From Moellerella sp963519845 (GTDB lineage: Bacteria; Pseudomonadota; Gammaproteobacteria; Enterobacterales; Enterobacteriaceae), in the NCBI GenBank assembly GCA_963519845.1, contig CAUQNX010000004.1, positions 62,001-126,000 of the forward strand: DNA of 64,000 nucleotides, read 5' to 3'. The notes under the pieces are model-generated. The model made no database searches. It saw only the letters and a list, made by a program, of their open reading frames with translations, and was not told the DNA's origin. Positions 49,268-57,395 of this stretch are shown here, one piece after another. Both the position numbers and the translations under genes were made by a program. Numbering within the stretch: position 1 is the first letter of the stretch; each line of letters opens with the position of its first letter.

Positions 49268-51202
49268 GTGGCGATATTTACCCATCAACGACTCGATCAG
49301 GTTTTTGCATCAATTCAAACTGAGGTCGTTCCTCAAGATGAATTAGCAAAACGTTTCAATGTATCAACACGGACGATACGTTCTGATATCAATGAACTGA
49401 ATGAGCAATTAAGCACTTATAGTGCGCAAATCCTGTATGAACGGGGTATTGGCTATCGCTTAAAAATTGATGATGAAAAACAGTTTGCTACACTAATTGG
49501 AAAAAAAGAGGATGAAAATCATATTCCCCAAACGGGCAAAGAACGCGTTGATGCTCTGCTGATTAAGCTGTTAACTCTCTCTGCGCCCATCAAACTTGAT
49601 GATATTGCCGAAGAGTGGCTCATTAGCCGGGGGACGTTACAGCAAGATATGACCCTAGTTAGGGAATATATGCAGAAATATCAGATACAAGTGGAAACTG
49701 TTCCTCACCAAGGTATTCGTATAGCCGCAAGTGAATGGGCGATCCGCGCTTGCATGACTGAAACACTTTGGCGTCGCTTCTCACAGCAGATAAATTTGCC
49801 TTTGGCTAATTTTCACCCTGCTTGTCTCGACAATATCGATTTAAGCTATATTGATAAGGTATTGAAAAATAGCCTCAATCGCTTTGATATTCGTTTAAGC
49901 AATGAAGGTCATCAATATTTAGTGTTTAATTGCGCCATCTCTATTTTACGCATTACTCGCGCCCATGAATTAATCTCCATGGTCAAAAACGAACCAGAGG
50001 ATGTCATTCGTAAAGCCTGTGATGAGATCTCTAACGGCTTGATCTTCTTTCTTGGCAGTGATCTCTCACCTGCGGAAATCCACTATTTACATGATCAGAT
50101 CGCCGGGCAACGTATTGTTGGCAATGAAACTGCATTGCAAAAAGAGGGCGATCATATCCAGCTGGTTGACTATATACTCCAGTATATCGATGATCTCTAT
50201 AACTATGATCTGCGTAATGATGAAAAACTGAAACGTGATTTAACCACACATATTGCCGCACTGTTAACCCGTTTGCAGTATCATATTTGTACACCAAACC
50301 CCTTACTTTCTGATATAAAACAGTATTATCCATTTGCCTATGATGTCACACTCAGCGCGCTGACCACTGCGAGTAAAGAGTTACTCCCTTATAGTATTAG
50401 CGAAGATGAGCTAGGCTATCTTGCTGTCCATATTGGCGTCAGCTTAGAACGCAATTATGGTGCTGGCTCAATCCGTCAAACTGAAGTTCTGATTGTGACC
50501 GATGCAGGCAACTCAACCTTACGTGTAGTTGAAGCCAAAATTATGCGCGAGTTTCCACAATTAAAATTTAAGCGCACACTCTCATTACAAGAATATGAAT
50601 TACTGCCGCAAATCGATGAAGATTTTGTCATTACCACCGTTCGCTTATCGGCAAAAAATAAGCCCGTCGTTAAAATCGCCCCTTTCCCTACCCCATACCA
50701 ATTAGAACAAGTGGGCCGCTTAGCCATGGTGGACCAAACGCGCCCTTATATTATTGAGCGTTTCTTTGATGAAAGTTACTTTATGGTTATTAATGAAAAA
50801 ATAACTCAAGAGGAGCTGTTTGAGCAAATTTGCAGCAAATTGCAACAGGATGACTATGTCACGACAGAATTTCATCCCTCACTATTAGAGCGCGAATCTA
50901 TCGTTTCCACTTTATTAGGTGAAGGAATAGCACTTCCCCATTCACTCGGTCTATTAGCTAAAAAAACCGTTGTAGTAACAGTCATTTCGCCACAAGGCAT
51001 TGAATGGAATCGAGAGACAAAAGAAGTAGCAAATGTGATTTTTCTATTGGCAATCAGTAAAGCGGATTATGAAGAGGCGATGGCTATTTATGATCTCTTT
51101 GTCACTTTTGTTAAAGAGAAAACAACACGTCTACTTATCAATACAAAAACATTTCATGAGTTTCAAGTTATCGCCAAAGATAGCCTAGGCCGTATCAACT
51201 AA
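49268..51202 (+). CDS. PRD-containing transcriptional regulator (BglG/MtlR type)
   Basis: The 644-residue regulator has a DeoR-like HTH (VVPQDELAKRFNVSTRTIRSDINE), a second HTH-like region (about 95-160), two PRD domains (about 185-400), an EIIB-like domain (400-490) and a C-terminal EIIA-like domain (505-640) with the phosphoacceptor-type GIALPHS. The EIIB-like part has VLIVTDAGNST where PTS EIIB domains carry a cysteine, so that site seems lost. No AAA+ sigma-54 activation domain is present. The start is GTG 49268 behind AAAGGGG. It probably controls the operon at 51687-57183. Confidence 0.92.
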   Translation: MAIFTHQRLDQVFASIQTEVVPQDELAKRFNVSTRTIRSDINELNEQLSTYSAQILYERGIGYRLKIDDEKQFATLIGKKEDENHIPQTGKERVDALLIKLLTLSAPIKLDDIAEEWLISRGTLQQDMTLVREYMQKYQIQVETVPHQGIRIAASEWAIRACMTETLWRRFSQQINLPLANFHPACLDNIDLSYIDKVLKNSLNRFDIRLSNEGHQYLVFNCAISILRITRAHELISMVKNEPEDVIRKACDEISNGLIFFLGSDLSPAEIHYLHDQIAGQRIVGNETALQKEGDHIQLVDYILQYIDDLYNYDLRNDEKLKRDLTTHIAALLTRLQYHICTPNPLLSDIKQYYPFAYDVTLSALTTASKELLPYSISEDELGYLAVHIGVSLERNYGAGSIRQTEVLIVTDAGNSTLRVVEAKIMREFPQLKFKRTLSLQEYELLPQIDEDFVITTVRLSAKNKPVVKIAPFPTPYQLEQVGRLAMVDQTRPYIIERFFDESYFMVINEKITQEELFEQICSKLQQDDYVTTEFHPSLLERESIVSTLLGEGIALPHSLGLLAKKTVVVTVISPQGIEWNRETKEVANVIFLLAISKADYEEAMAIYDLFVTFVKEKTTRLLINTKTFHEFQVIAKDSLGRIN

Positions 51203-51205
51203 TCG

Positions 51206-51239
51206 AAATTTCCACTTCCGACTGGCGAAGTGGCAATTT
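51206..51239. terminator. Hairpin after the PRD regulator (terminator or operator)
   Basis: AAATTTCCACTTC and GAAGTGGCAATTT form an inverted repeat around an 8-nt loop, right after the regulator's stop. Its arms contain the same TTCCACTT box that recurs further on, so a second role as operator is possible. Confidence 0.5.
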
Positions 51240-51330
51240 GATCTATTTTTCTTTTTTTGCGTGATCCCTCCCACAAGACCAAATTTTTCTTTTTGTGACC
51301 CATCTCATATTTCACCCGCCTAAAGACAAA

Positions 51331-51593
51331 AGTGGAAATCAATCACTCTATTTTTACTTTTAATTATTTTTGCCACTTCCACTTCTAAAATCACACATTT
51401 TCTGACTAATCAGAATAAGCTAATAAAGATAACCCATTAATAATTCATCTATTATTTTAATTTCAATCCACTAATTCCAGTCAATTAACTAAACTAATTG
51501 GCTAGACTTCCGATTCACTTCCAATTAGTGCATTTTTCAATCATCACAAATCATAAAATTCCTGTTACCAATTTCCAGTTATAAGTGGAAATT
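51331..51593. promoter_or_regulatory. TTCCACTT-box array upstream of the sugar-acid operon
   Basis: AGTGGAAAT-type boxes occur at 51331-51339, twice in 51371-51386 (inverse), at 51505-51530 and as a perfect palindrome AATTTCCA-N8-TGGAAATT at 51570-51593. A possible TATAAA lies near 51630 without a good -35, compatible with an activator-dependent promoter. Confidence 0.6.
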
Positions 51594-51686
51594 GACTGCA
51601 TGCAAAAAACAATCAAAAAAGACTAAGGTTATAAACACAGAAAAACGGAATTATTCGTCTTACTTTCGCATTGGATCTTAAAGGTT

Positions 51687-52025
51687 ATGAGCAATTCACC
51701 CATTATTTTCAACATGACAGAGAACGACTTAGAAGTTGAGAAGGTGACACAAGCGCTACTTTCTATCATTGCTAATTGGCTCAATGAAGAAAATATCGTT
51801 ACGACTGATGTTCAACAACAAATGTTGCAGTCCCATTTAAAAGCCATGATCGAAAGGGCTAAAACGGGTGAGCCATTACCCGAAATAGATATCTCACTGT
51901 TTGATGAAATATCACCAGAATCAATAGCACTGGCGCAACGTGTGGTCGATACGCTGCCGGGACTGACGATAGAAGAAAGCTACTTACTCTCAGTTCACTT
52001 TGAAGTTGCACGTTCTAACCCTTAA
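51687..52025 (+). CDS. Small PRD-domain protein
   Basis: The 112-residue acidic helical protein resembles a single, stand-alone PRD domain of the EF_0829/AHA_3910 type recalled from conserved clusters of this kind. The end TIEESYLLSVHFEVARS recalls the PRD helix that normally carries a phosphorylatable His. It has no DNA-binding domain. It is the first gene of the operon and could sense PTS phosphorylation state. AAAGG is only two bases from ATG 51687. Confidence 0.75.
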   Translation: MSNSPIIFNMTENDLEVEKVTQALLSIIANWLNEENIVTTDVQQQMLQSHLKAMIERAKTGEPLPEIDISLFDEISPESIALAQRVVDTLPGLTIEESYLLSVHFEVARSNP

Positions 52026-52043
52026 TTATTGGAGAATAATAAT

Positions 52044-52409
52044 ATGAAACAGATCCTTATCGTTATCGGTGATCGTTTAGGTAAAGGCCAAAAAGTGGCT
52101 TTGGGTATTGAAGCTGCGGGCGGAAGAGCCATTGTGATCCCCGGTGTGGCCGCAGATATGAAACTCGGTGATGTGATGAATAGCGAACAAGCCGATATGG
52201 GGATCTCCTTCTGCGGTAGTGGTGGTGCAGGTGCGATCACCGCACAGAATAAATATGGCTATAAAGTGCGTCACGGCATGCGCTCGATCGAAGAGGGAGA
52301 AACAGCCATCGCGGATGGTTGCACTGTTCTCGGCTTCGGTTTTATGGATAAAGAGGAACTTGGAGAGCGTTTAGTCAAAGCATTTCACAAAAAATACGGC
52401 GGCGCGTGA
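52044..52409 (+). CDS. Glycine-rich SFCGS-family protein
   Basis: The 121-residue cytosolic protein starts MKQILIVIGDRLGKGQKVAL and holds the family motif ISFCGSGGAGA with Cys57, followed by QNKYGYKVRHG. It belongs to the EF_0830-like (Gly_rich_SFCGS) family. The Cys-Gly-Ser-Gly followed by a conserved NK-G-R segment resembles RpiB/LacAB isomerases and also sugar EIIB cysteine loops, so it could be an isomerase-like or phosphocarrier component. ATG 52044 with GGAG upstream replaces an in-frame TTG. Confidence 0.82.
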   Translation: MKQILIVIGDRLGKGQKVALGIEAAGGRAIVIPGVAADMKLGDVMNSEQADMGISFCGSGGAGAITAQNKYGYKVRHGMRSIEEGETAIADGCTVLGFGFMDKEELGERLVKAFHKKYGGA

Positions 52410-52705
52410 TGAAAGTATCTATAGAAACATCAGTGAGAGTCAGTGGCTCTGGCGACACAAAACAGAAAGCCATCGCGGATGCATTAAATGCTATTCAGCG
52501 AACCGTTTTAAAAGAGAGCAGCGACATTATCCTACGTATAGAACCCAAGAATGTCACCCTTGTTACTGCTCAAGTGGCTTCTCGAACAGAGAAATTCTTG
52601 TTTTTATTTTTGTCGCGTAAACGTTGCCACTACTCCGTTGTTTTGGATGTTTCCTTAGATGTCACATTACTTAAAGTCAGTGAAATCAACTTTATAGAAA
52701 AATAA
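52409..52705 (+). CDS. DUF4312 family protein
   Basis: The 98-residue protein is of the EF_0831-like DUF4312 family: KVSIETSVRVSGSGDTKQKA at the start, then VLKESSDIILRIEPKNV and FLFLSRKRCHYSV. It looks like a small alpha/beta domain on the cytosolic side. The ATG overlaps the preceding stop (TGATG), so expression is coupled to the SFCGS protein. No function is known; it always accompanies DUF4310/4311. Confidence 0.78.
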   Translation: MKVSIETSVRVSGSGDTKQKAIADALNAIQRTVLKESSDIILRIEPKNVTLVTAQVASRTEKFLFLFLSRKRCHYSVVLDVSLDVTLLKVSEINFIEK

Positions 52706-52732
52706 TTATAATTAGGTCTCGGAGCTATTTCC

Positions 52733-53524
52733 ATGAATGAAGCGGCATCTTTTTTAGAGATATTGGGTATGTCCCTGATTATAGGCGGCCTTTGTGGCTT
52801 TGGCCTAGGTGCAGGTGCAGCTCGTATGTTTCACGCCCCGACCACACAAGGTATGGGCGCATTCCGTACATTAGGCGAGCTGAATGCTTGTGAAGGCGAT
52901 CCCGCCTCTCACTTCTCTTTCGGTCTCGGTTTCTTCTTTAATGCTTGGGCATCATCGGTTGCAGCAGGTGCATTCACTCAAGATGTCGATCATCGCATTA
53001 TCCCAAACTGGGGTGCAGCGGCACTATTAACCAAAAATAAAAATGTGACCGAAACACTACATAACCCGAAAAAAATGGCGATTGCCTGCGCCATTATAGG
53101 TGCAGTAGTTGTCGCCTTTTTAAATACTACTGCCTCTGCCGTCCCTGCTGCGCTACAAACCACGGCCGTCAATGTGTTAGTTCCCGCCGCTAACTTGCTG
53201 GTTAATACCGTTATGCCCGTCATTTTCTGGCTAGCAGCTATGGATGCGGGTCGCCGTTCTGGATTCTGGGCAACCCTGTTTGGTGGTTGTGCACAATTAA
53301 TTATGGGCAACGCGATCCCCGGTTTAGTACTAGGTATTTTGATCGGCAAAGGTGTTGATGATGGTGGCTGGAATCGTGTCACTCGCACCATGATGGTAGC
53401 GGTAGTGCTGCTCTTTGTACTCAGTGGCTTCTTCCGCGAATTTGACCTCAAAATGGTGGCCTCTTTCCATCTGGATCAACCTGTGTGGCTGCAATATATC
53501 CACGGACTTTTAAGCGGAAAATAA
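52733..53524 (+). CDS. DUF4311 family membrane protein
   Basis: The 263-residue protein has about six hydrophobic segments with strongly conserved loops: GLGAGAARMFHAPTTQGMG near residues 25-45, ELNACEGDPASHFSFG and NTTASAVPAALQT. It is the EF_0832/0833-like DUF4311 family and, with DUF4310, should form a membrane permease. GGAG lies upstream of ATG 52733. Glycine-rich helices with a polar pore-like loop resemble PTS EIIC design, but homology to a known carrier class is unproven. Confidence 0.82.
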   Translation: MNEAASFLEILGMSLIIGGLCGFGLGAGAARMFHAPTTQGMGAFRTLGELNACEGDPASHFSFGLGFFFNAWASSVAAGAFTQDVDHRIIPNWGAAALLTKNKNVTETLHNPKKMAIACAIIGAVVVAFLNTTASAVPAALQTTAVNVLVPAANLLVNTVMPVIFWLAAMDAGRRSGFWATLFGGCAQLIMGNAIPGLVLGILIGKGVDDGGWNRVTRTMMVAVVLLFVLSGFFREFDLKMVASFHLDQPVWLQYIHGLLSGK

Positions 53525-53526
53525 TC

Positions 53527-54177
53527 ATGACAACTGAAATCAATACAAAAGACTTTTGGTATGCGGAGTGGTCATTCCCTATCTTTGTCGGCCTATTATC
53601 TTCGGGTATTTTTGCTGGAACACACATGTATGTGGTCTATGGTTTCGGCGCATTCAACGAAGTCGCCTTTGTCGCCATGTTGCGTGCTGGTCTTGACACA
53701 GGTGTATATGGTGCCGTAGCCGCCTTTGGTGCCAGCTTTCTGTTTGCTCGCATTATCGAAGGCTCATTAGTGGGTATTCTCGATATTGGTGGTGCATTAC
53801 AAACAGGGGTGGGCCTTGGTGTTCCCGCCATTTTGCTTGCGGCAGGCTGGGATTTCTTGGTCACTAATTTCTGGGCATCCCTGCTCACCGGGCTATTGCT
53901 CGGTATCCTAATTGGCCTGATTGTCATCTTTGCACGTAAATTTACCATCGGACAAGCAAATTCAACCTTTGGAGCTGATGTCATGATGGGCGCGGGTAAT
54001 ACATCAGGTCGCTTCCTCGGACCACTGATTATTCTCGCTGCAATGGCCGCCTCTATTCCTATTGGTATAGGTTCACTGATTGGCTCACTGATTTTCTATG
54101 TGTGGAAAAAACCTGTCGCGGGTGGTGCCATTCTCGGTGCAATGGTTTTCGGTTACTTCTTTCCACTTGCAGCCTAA
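53527..54177 (+). CDS. DUF4310 family membrane protein
   Basis: The 216-residue protein starts MTTEINTKDFWYAEWSFPIF and has about six glycine-rich membrane segments (for example GFGAFNEVAFVAMLRAGLDT and GADVMMGAGNTSGRFLGPL). The ATG is 2 nt after the DUF4311 stop; the in-frame extension into DUF4311 is not used. The pair is likely a two-subunit channel or permease, comparable in size to EIIC plus EIID systems. Confidence 0.82.
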   Translation: MTTEINTKDFWYAEWSFPIFVGLLSSGIFAGTHMYVVYGFGAFNEVAFVAMLRAGLDTGVYGAVAAFGASFLFARIIEGSLVGILDIGGALQTGVGLGVPAILLAAGWDFLVTNFWASLLTGLLLGILIGLIVIFARKFTIGQANSTFGADVMMGAGNTSGRFLGPLIILAAMAASIPIGIGSLIGSLIFYVWKKPVAGGAILGAMVFGYFFPLAA

Positions 54178-54203
54178 TTAAATAAAATGAAAGAGGTCAT
54201 ATA

Positions 54204-55343
54204 ATGTACTCATTAATCATTAAGCAGGGTAAATTAATCGACGGCGATATCGTCGATCTGCTGATAAAAGATGGTAAAATCGCTGCTATCGGTCCTAATA
54301 TTGCGGGAAATCAGCTAGCCGAGAAAATCATTGATCTTAAGAGCAAGCTGTTTATCAGTGCAGGTTGGATTGACTCTCATGCCCACTGCTACCCAACCTC
54401 ACCACTCTATTTTGATGAAGCGGATTTAATTGGCGTCGCCAGCGGTGTCACTTCTGTTGTCGATGCAGGCAGTGTCGGTGCTGACGATATCGATGATTTC
54501 TATGCGGTAACAAAACAATCTCGCACTCACGTCTTCTCTTTATTAAATATTGCCCGCACTGGCATTATTACGCAAAGTGAGTTGGCGGATATGACACAAA
54601 TTGATGAAGCTAGCCTCCAGCAAGCGATCAAACGTCATGCTGGCTTTGTTGTCGGACTCAAAGCGCGTATGAGTAAAAGTGTGGTCGGTAATAATGGATT
54701 AAAGCCGCTGATCAAAGCCAAAGAGATGCAAAAAAGTAATGGGCTACCCCTTATGGTGCATATCGGTAATAACCCCCCTAGTTTAGATGAGATCGCCGAT
54801 CTGCTGACCGCTGGTGATATTATTACCCACTGCTTTAATGGAAAGCCCAATCGTATCTTAGATGAGCAAGGTAATCTCAAGCCTGCAATTGTGCGCGCCC
54901 TTGCCCGAGGTGTGCTTCTGGATGTTGGCCATGGGGCTGAAAGCTTTAGTTTTAAAGTTGCTGAACAAGCGATGCGTATTGGCACTTATCCTGAAACCAT
55001 CAGCTCTGATCTCTATCGCCGCAACCGTATTAATGGCCCCGTCTATAGTCTCGCCTTTGTAATGACAAAATTCCTCTGTATGGGTTTTTCAGCCAAAACA
55101 ATATTAGCTTGTGTCACTGAAAAACCAGCGGAACGCCTGCATTTACAGGGAAAAGGCTATCTGAAAGTTGGTTATGACGCGGATATCACGCTATTCGATA
55201 TCAAGGAAGTCAATGTTGAACTGACTGATGCAGAAGGTGAAAAACGTATTGGCAAACAACAATTTATACCTGTTGCTGCTATTATTTCTGGCAAAGATAT
55301 TATCAAAGTAGAAGGTGAATGTGATCATGCAATCGATCTATGA
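54204..55343 (+). CDS. Amidohydrolase/deacetylase-family metallohydrolase
   Basis: The 379-residue enzyme of the EF_0837 type has the metal motif H59-A-H61 (GWIDSHAHCYP), a probable carbamylated lysine K153 in VVGLKARMSK, later metal histidines in MVHIGNNPP and ITHCFNGK, and a C-terminal composite-domain strand. Such amidohydrolases remove acyl groups or open cyclic amides. Its partner enzymes point to deacylation of an N-acyl amino-sugar acid. AAAGAGG lies upstream of ATG 54204. Confidence 0.88.
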   Translation: MYSLIIKQGKLIDGDIVDLLIKDGKIAAIGPNIAGNQLAEKIIDLKSKLFISAGWIDSHAHCYPTSPLYFDEADLIGVASGVTSVVDAGSVGADDIDDFYAVTKQSRTHVFSLLNIARTGIITQSELADMTQIDEASLQQAIKRHAGFVVGLKARMSKSVVGNNGLKPLIKAKEMQKSNGLPLMVHIGNNPPSLDEIADLLTAGDIITHCFNGKPNRILDEQGNLKPAIVRALARGVLLDVGHGAESFSFKVAEQAMRIGTYPETISSDLYRRNRINGPVYSLAFVMTKFLCMGFSAKTILACVTEKPAERLHLQGKGYLKVGYDADITLFDIKEVNVELTDAEGEKRIGKQQFIPVAAIISGKDIIKVEGECDHAIDL

Positions 55344-56442
55344 AAAATATCAGTTAAAGCATGTGATTAATGCCTCTGGTCGCATGACTGCACTCGGCGT
55401 TTCAACACCATCTCCTGAGGTGATTGAGCGCGTTGCCCATGGATTAAATCACTATTTTGAAATCAAAGATTTGATCGATAAAACCGGCGAATATATCGCA
55501 AAATTATTAAATGTCGAAGCTGCTCTTGTTGTCTCCTGTGCATCCGCGGGTATTGCTCAATCTGTTGCTGCGGTGATCGCCAAAGATGATGATGATCTCT
55601 TGTTTAATCTGCACAGCTCGAAAAAAATCATTCCCCGTGAAATTATTCTTCCTAAGGGGCATAACGTCAATTTTGGCGCACCTGTCGATACTATGGTCGC
55701 TTTAGGCGGCGGAATTGTCGTAGAAGCCGGATTTGCCAATGAGTGTAGCGCCCAGCAATTAGCGGCCAAAATCACCCCACAAACTGCGGCGATCCTCTAT
55801 ATCAAGTCCCATCATACCGTACAAAAAAGCATGTTAAGTGTAAAAGAGGCGGCTAAAGTTGCCAAACAGCATCAAATTCCGTTGATTGTCGATGCCGCGG
55901 CAGAAGAAGAGCTAACCCTCTATTATCAACAAGGTGCTGATTTAGTTATTTACAGTGGAGCAAAAGCGATTGAAGGCCCAACCAGCGGATTAGTCTTGGG
56001 TAAAAAGCTCTATATTGAGTGGGTTAAACGCCAAAGTTCAGGTATTGGGCGTGCCATGAAAGTGGGTAAAGAAGGCATTCTCGGTCTAACGCTGGCCATT
56101 GAACAATATTTAACGGCGCAGAAAGAGACAGGATCGGAAATGGTCGCCAGAATGACCGATTTTATTCAACAACTAAATCAGATCCCTGCGATCTCCGCGC
56201 GTATCGTTTGGGATGCCGCAGGTCGTGATATCGCAAGAACTGAAATCAGTTTTGACGAACAACAATTGGGTAAATCAACTTACCAAATTATGTCTGAGTT
56301 AAAACAAGGTGATACCGCTATTTATTTTCGTGAATACAAAGCCAATGAAGGTAAGGTCGAAGCGGATATTCGCAGCGTCAGTAATGAGCAGCTAACCCTC
56401 ATTGCACAACGCATTCGCCAATTATCAATAGGAATTGAATAA
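55327..56442 (+). CDS. DgaE-like PLP-dependent ammonia-lyase (SelA-related)
   Basis: The 371-residue fold-type I PLP enzyme is of the SelA-related DgaE family, which eliminates ammonia from 2-amino-2-deoxy sugar acid phosphates (D-glucosaminate-6-phosphate in Salmonella). KHVINASGRMTALGVSTPS opens it, VVSCASAGIAQS and VDAAAEEELT follow, and the cofactor lysine is K213 in YSGAKAIEGPTSG. The start overlaps the amidohydrolase by 17 nt. GTG 55315 or 55321 could also initiate. Confidence 0.85.
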   Translation: MQSIYEKYQLKHVINASGRMTALGVSTPSPEVIERVAHGLNHYFEIKDLIDKTGEYIAKLLNVEAALVVSCASAGIAQSVAAVIAKDDDDLLFNLHSSKKIIPREIILPKGHNVNFGAPVDTMVALGGGIVVEAGFANECSAQQLAAKITPQTAAILYIKSHHTVQKSMLSVKEAAKVAKQHQIPLIVDAAAEEELTLYYQQGADLVIYSGAKAIEGPTSGLVLGKKLYIEWVKRQSSGIGRAMKVGKEGILGLTLAIEQYLTAQKETGSEMVARMTDFIQQLNQIPAISARIVWDAAGRDIARTEISFDEQQLGKSTYQIMSELKQGDTAIYFREYKANEGKVEADIRSVSNEQLTLIAQRIRQLSIGIE

Positions 56443-57183
56443 ATGAAATTATCACCCAATTTTTATCAGGATCGTGTTTGCCTAAACGTATTAACGGGCA
56501 GCCACCAAAATGCCAAAGAGATTTATCAAGCCGCAGAAGGTTTTGTTGTTATTGGTGTTCTATCCAAAAATTATGCTGATCTCACCAGTGCGATTGCCGA
56601 TATGCGTCTTTATGCAGAAGAAAACCAGAATGCCATTTCTGTTGGACTGGGCGCTGGCGATCCCAATCAATCAACTATGGTTTCTCAAATTTCACAGATT
56701 ATCCAACCACAGCACGTCAATCAGGTATTTACTGGCGCGCCAATTAGCCGAGCACTGCTTGGACAAAAAGAGACTTTCGTCAATGCCTTAGTCTCCCCTT
56801 CAGGTACCCTTGGTCAAGTTAAAATCTCAACTGGCCCATTAAGCTCGCAAGCTCCTGATGGGATTGTACCGATTGAAACGGCGATAGAGATGCTAAAAGA
56901 TATGGGAGCCAGCTCGATTAAATTTTTTCATATGCAAGGGCTGACTCATAAAGCAGAATATGCCGCAGTCGCCAAAGCCTGTGCTAAACAAGATTTTTAT
57001 TTAGAGCCCACAGGGGGTATTGACCTTGATAACTTTAGTGAAATTCTACAAATCGCGCTAGATGCGGGAGTAAAAAAAATCATTCCTCATATTTATAGCT
57101 CAATTATCGATCCCACCACAGGTAATACCCGACCTGAAGATGTGCGCCAACTCTTTGCTATGGTTAAGCATTGCCTGAAATAA
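56443..57183 (+). CDS. dagF: KDGP aldolase (DagF type)
   Basis: The 246-residue aldolase splits 2-keto-3-deoxy-6-phosphogluconate to pyruvate and glyceraldehyde-3-phosphate. Family signatures include VCLNVLTGS, SVGLGAGDPNQS, GAPISRALLGQ, SPSGTLGQVKISTGPLSS and FHMQGL, and EPTGGIDL near the barrel end. It starts immediately after the ammonia-lyase stop. With that enzyme it completes conversion of an amino sugar acid phosphate to central metabolites. Confidence 0.88.
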   Translation: MKLSPNFYQDRVCLNVLTGSHQNAKEIYQAAEGFVVIGVLSKNYADLTSAIADMRLYAEENQNAISVGLGAGDPNQSTMVSQISQIIQPQHVNQVFTGAPISRALLGQKETFVNALVSPSGTLGQVKISTGPLSSQAPDGIVPIETAIEMLKDMGASSIKFFHMQGLTHKAEYAAVAKACAKQDFYLEPTGGIDLDNFSEILQIALDAGVKKIIPHIYSSIIDPTTGNTRPEDVRQLFAMVKHCLK

Positions 57184-57208
57184 GATAGAGCTAAACTTAA
57201 TTCCGTTT

Positions 57209-57232
57209 AAAAAGCTGGTTCGCCAGCTTTTT
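57209..57232 (+). terminator. Terminator of the sugar-acid operon
   Basis: AAAAAGCTGG, TTCG tetraloop and CCAGCTTTTT form a perfect hairpin 26 nt after the dagF stop. Confidence 0.85.
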
Positions 57233-57395
57233 ATCTAAATTTAGATTAAGTTTCCCTCGGTTAATTAATAGATCCACAGAGTTTTTATCATCAACAGTAG
57301 AACTTTATTTGGATAATTCTAATTCACACTTAAAATTTAGAATATATAATCTAGCTTTCTATTTTCATTAACCATGCTGAGAAAGTTGAATATAT

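Noticed and set aside
51203..51686. Sigma-54 promoter for the sugar-acid operon, as in Salmonella dga
   Set aside because: No GG-N10-GC element was found; the best candidate near 51586 has 9-bp spacing, and the regulator has no AAA+ domain.
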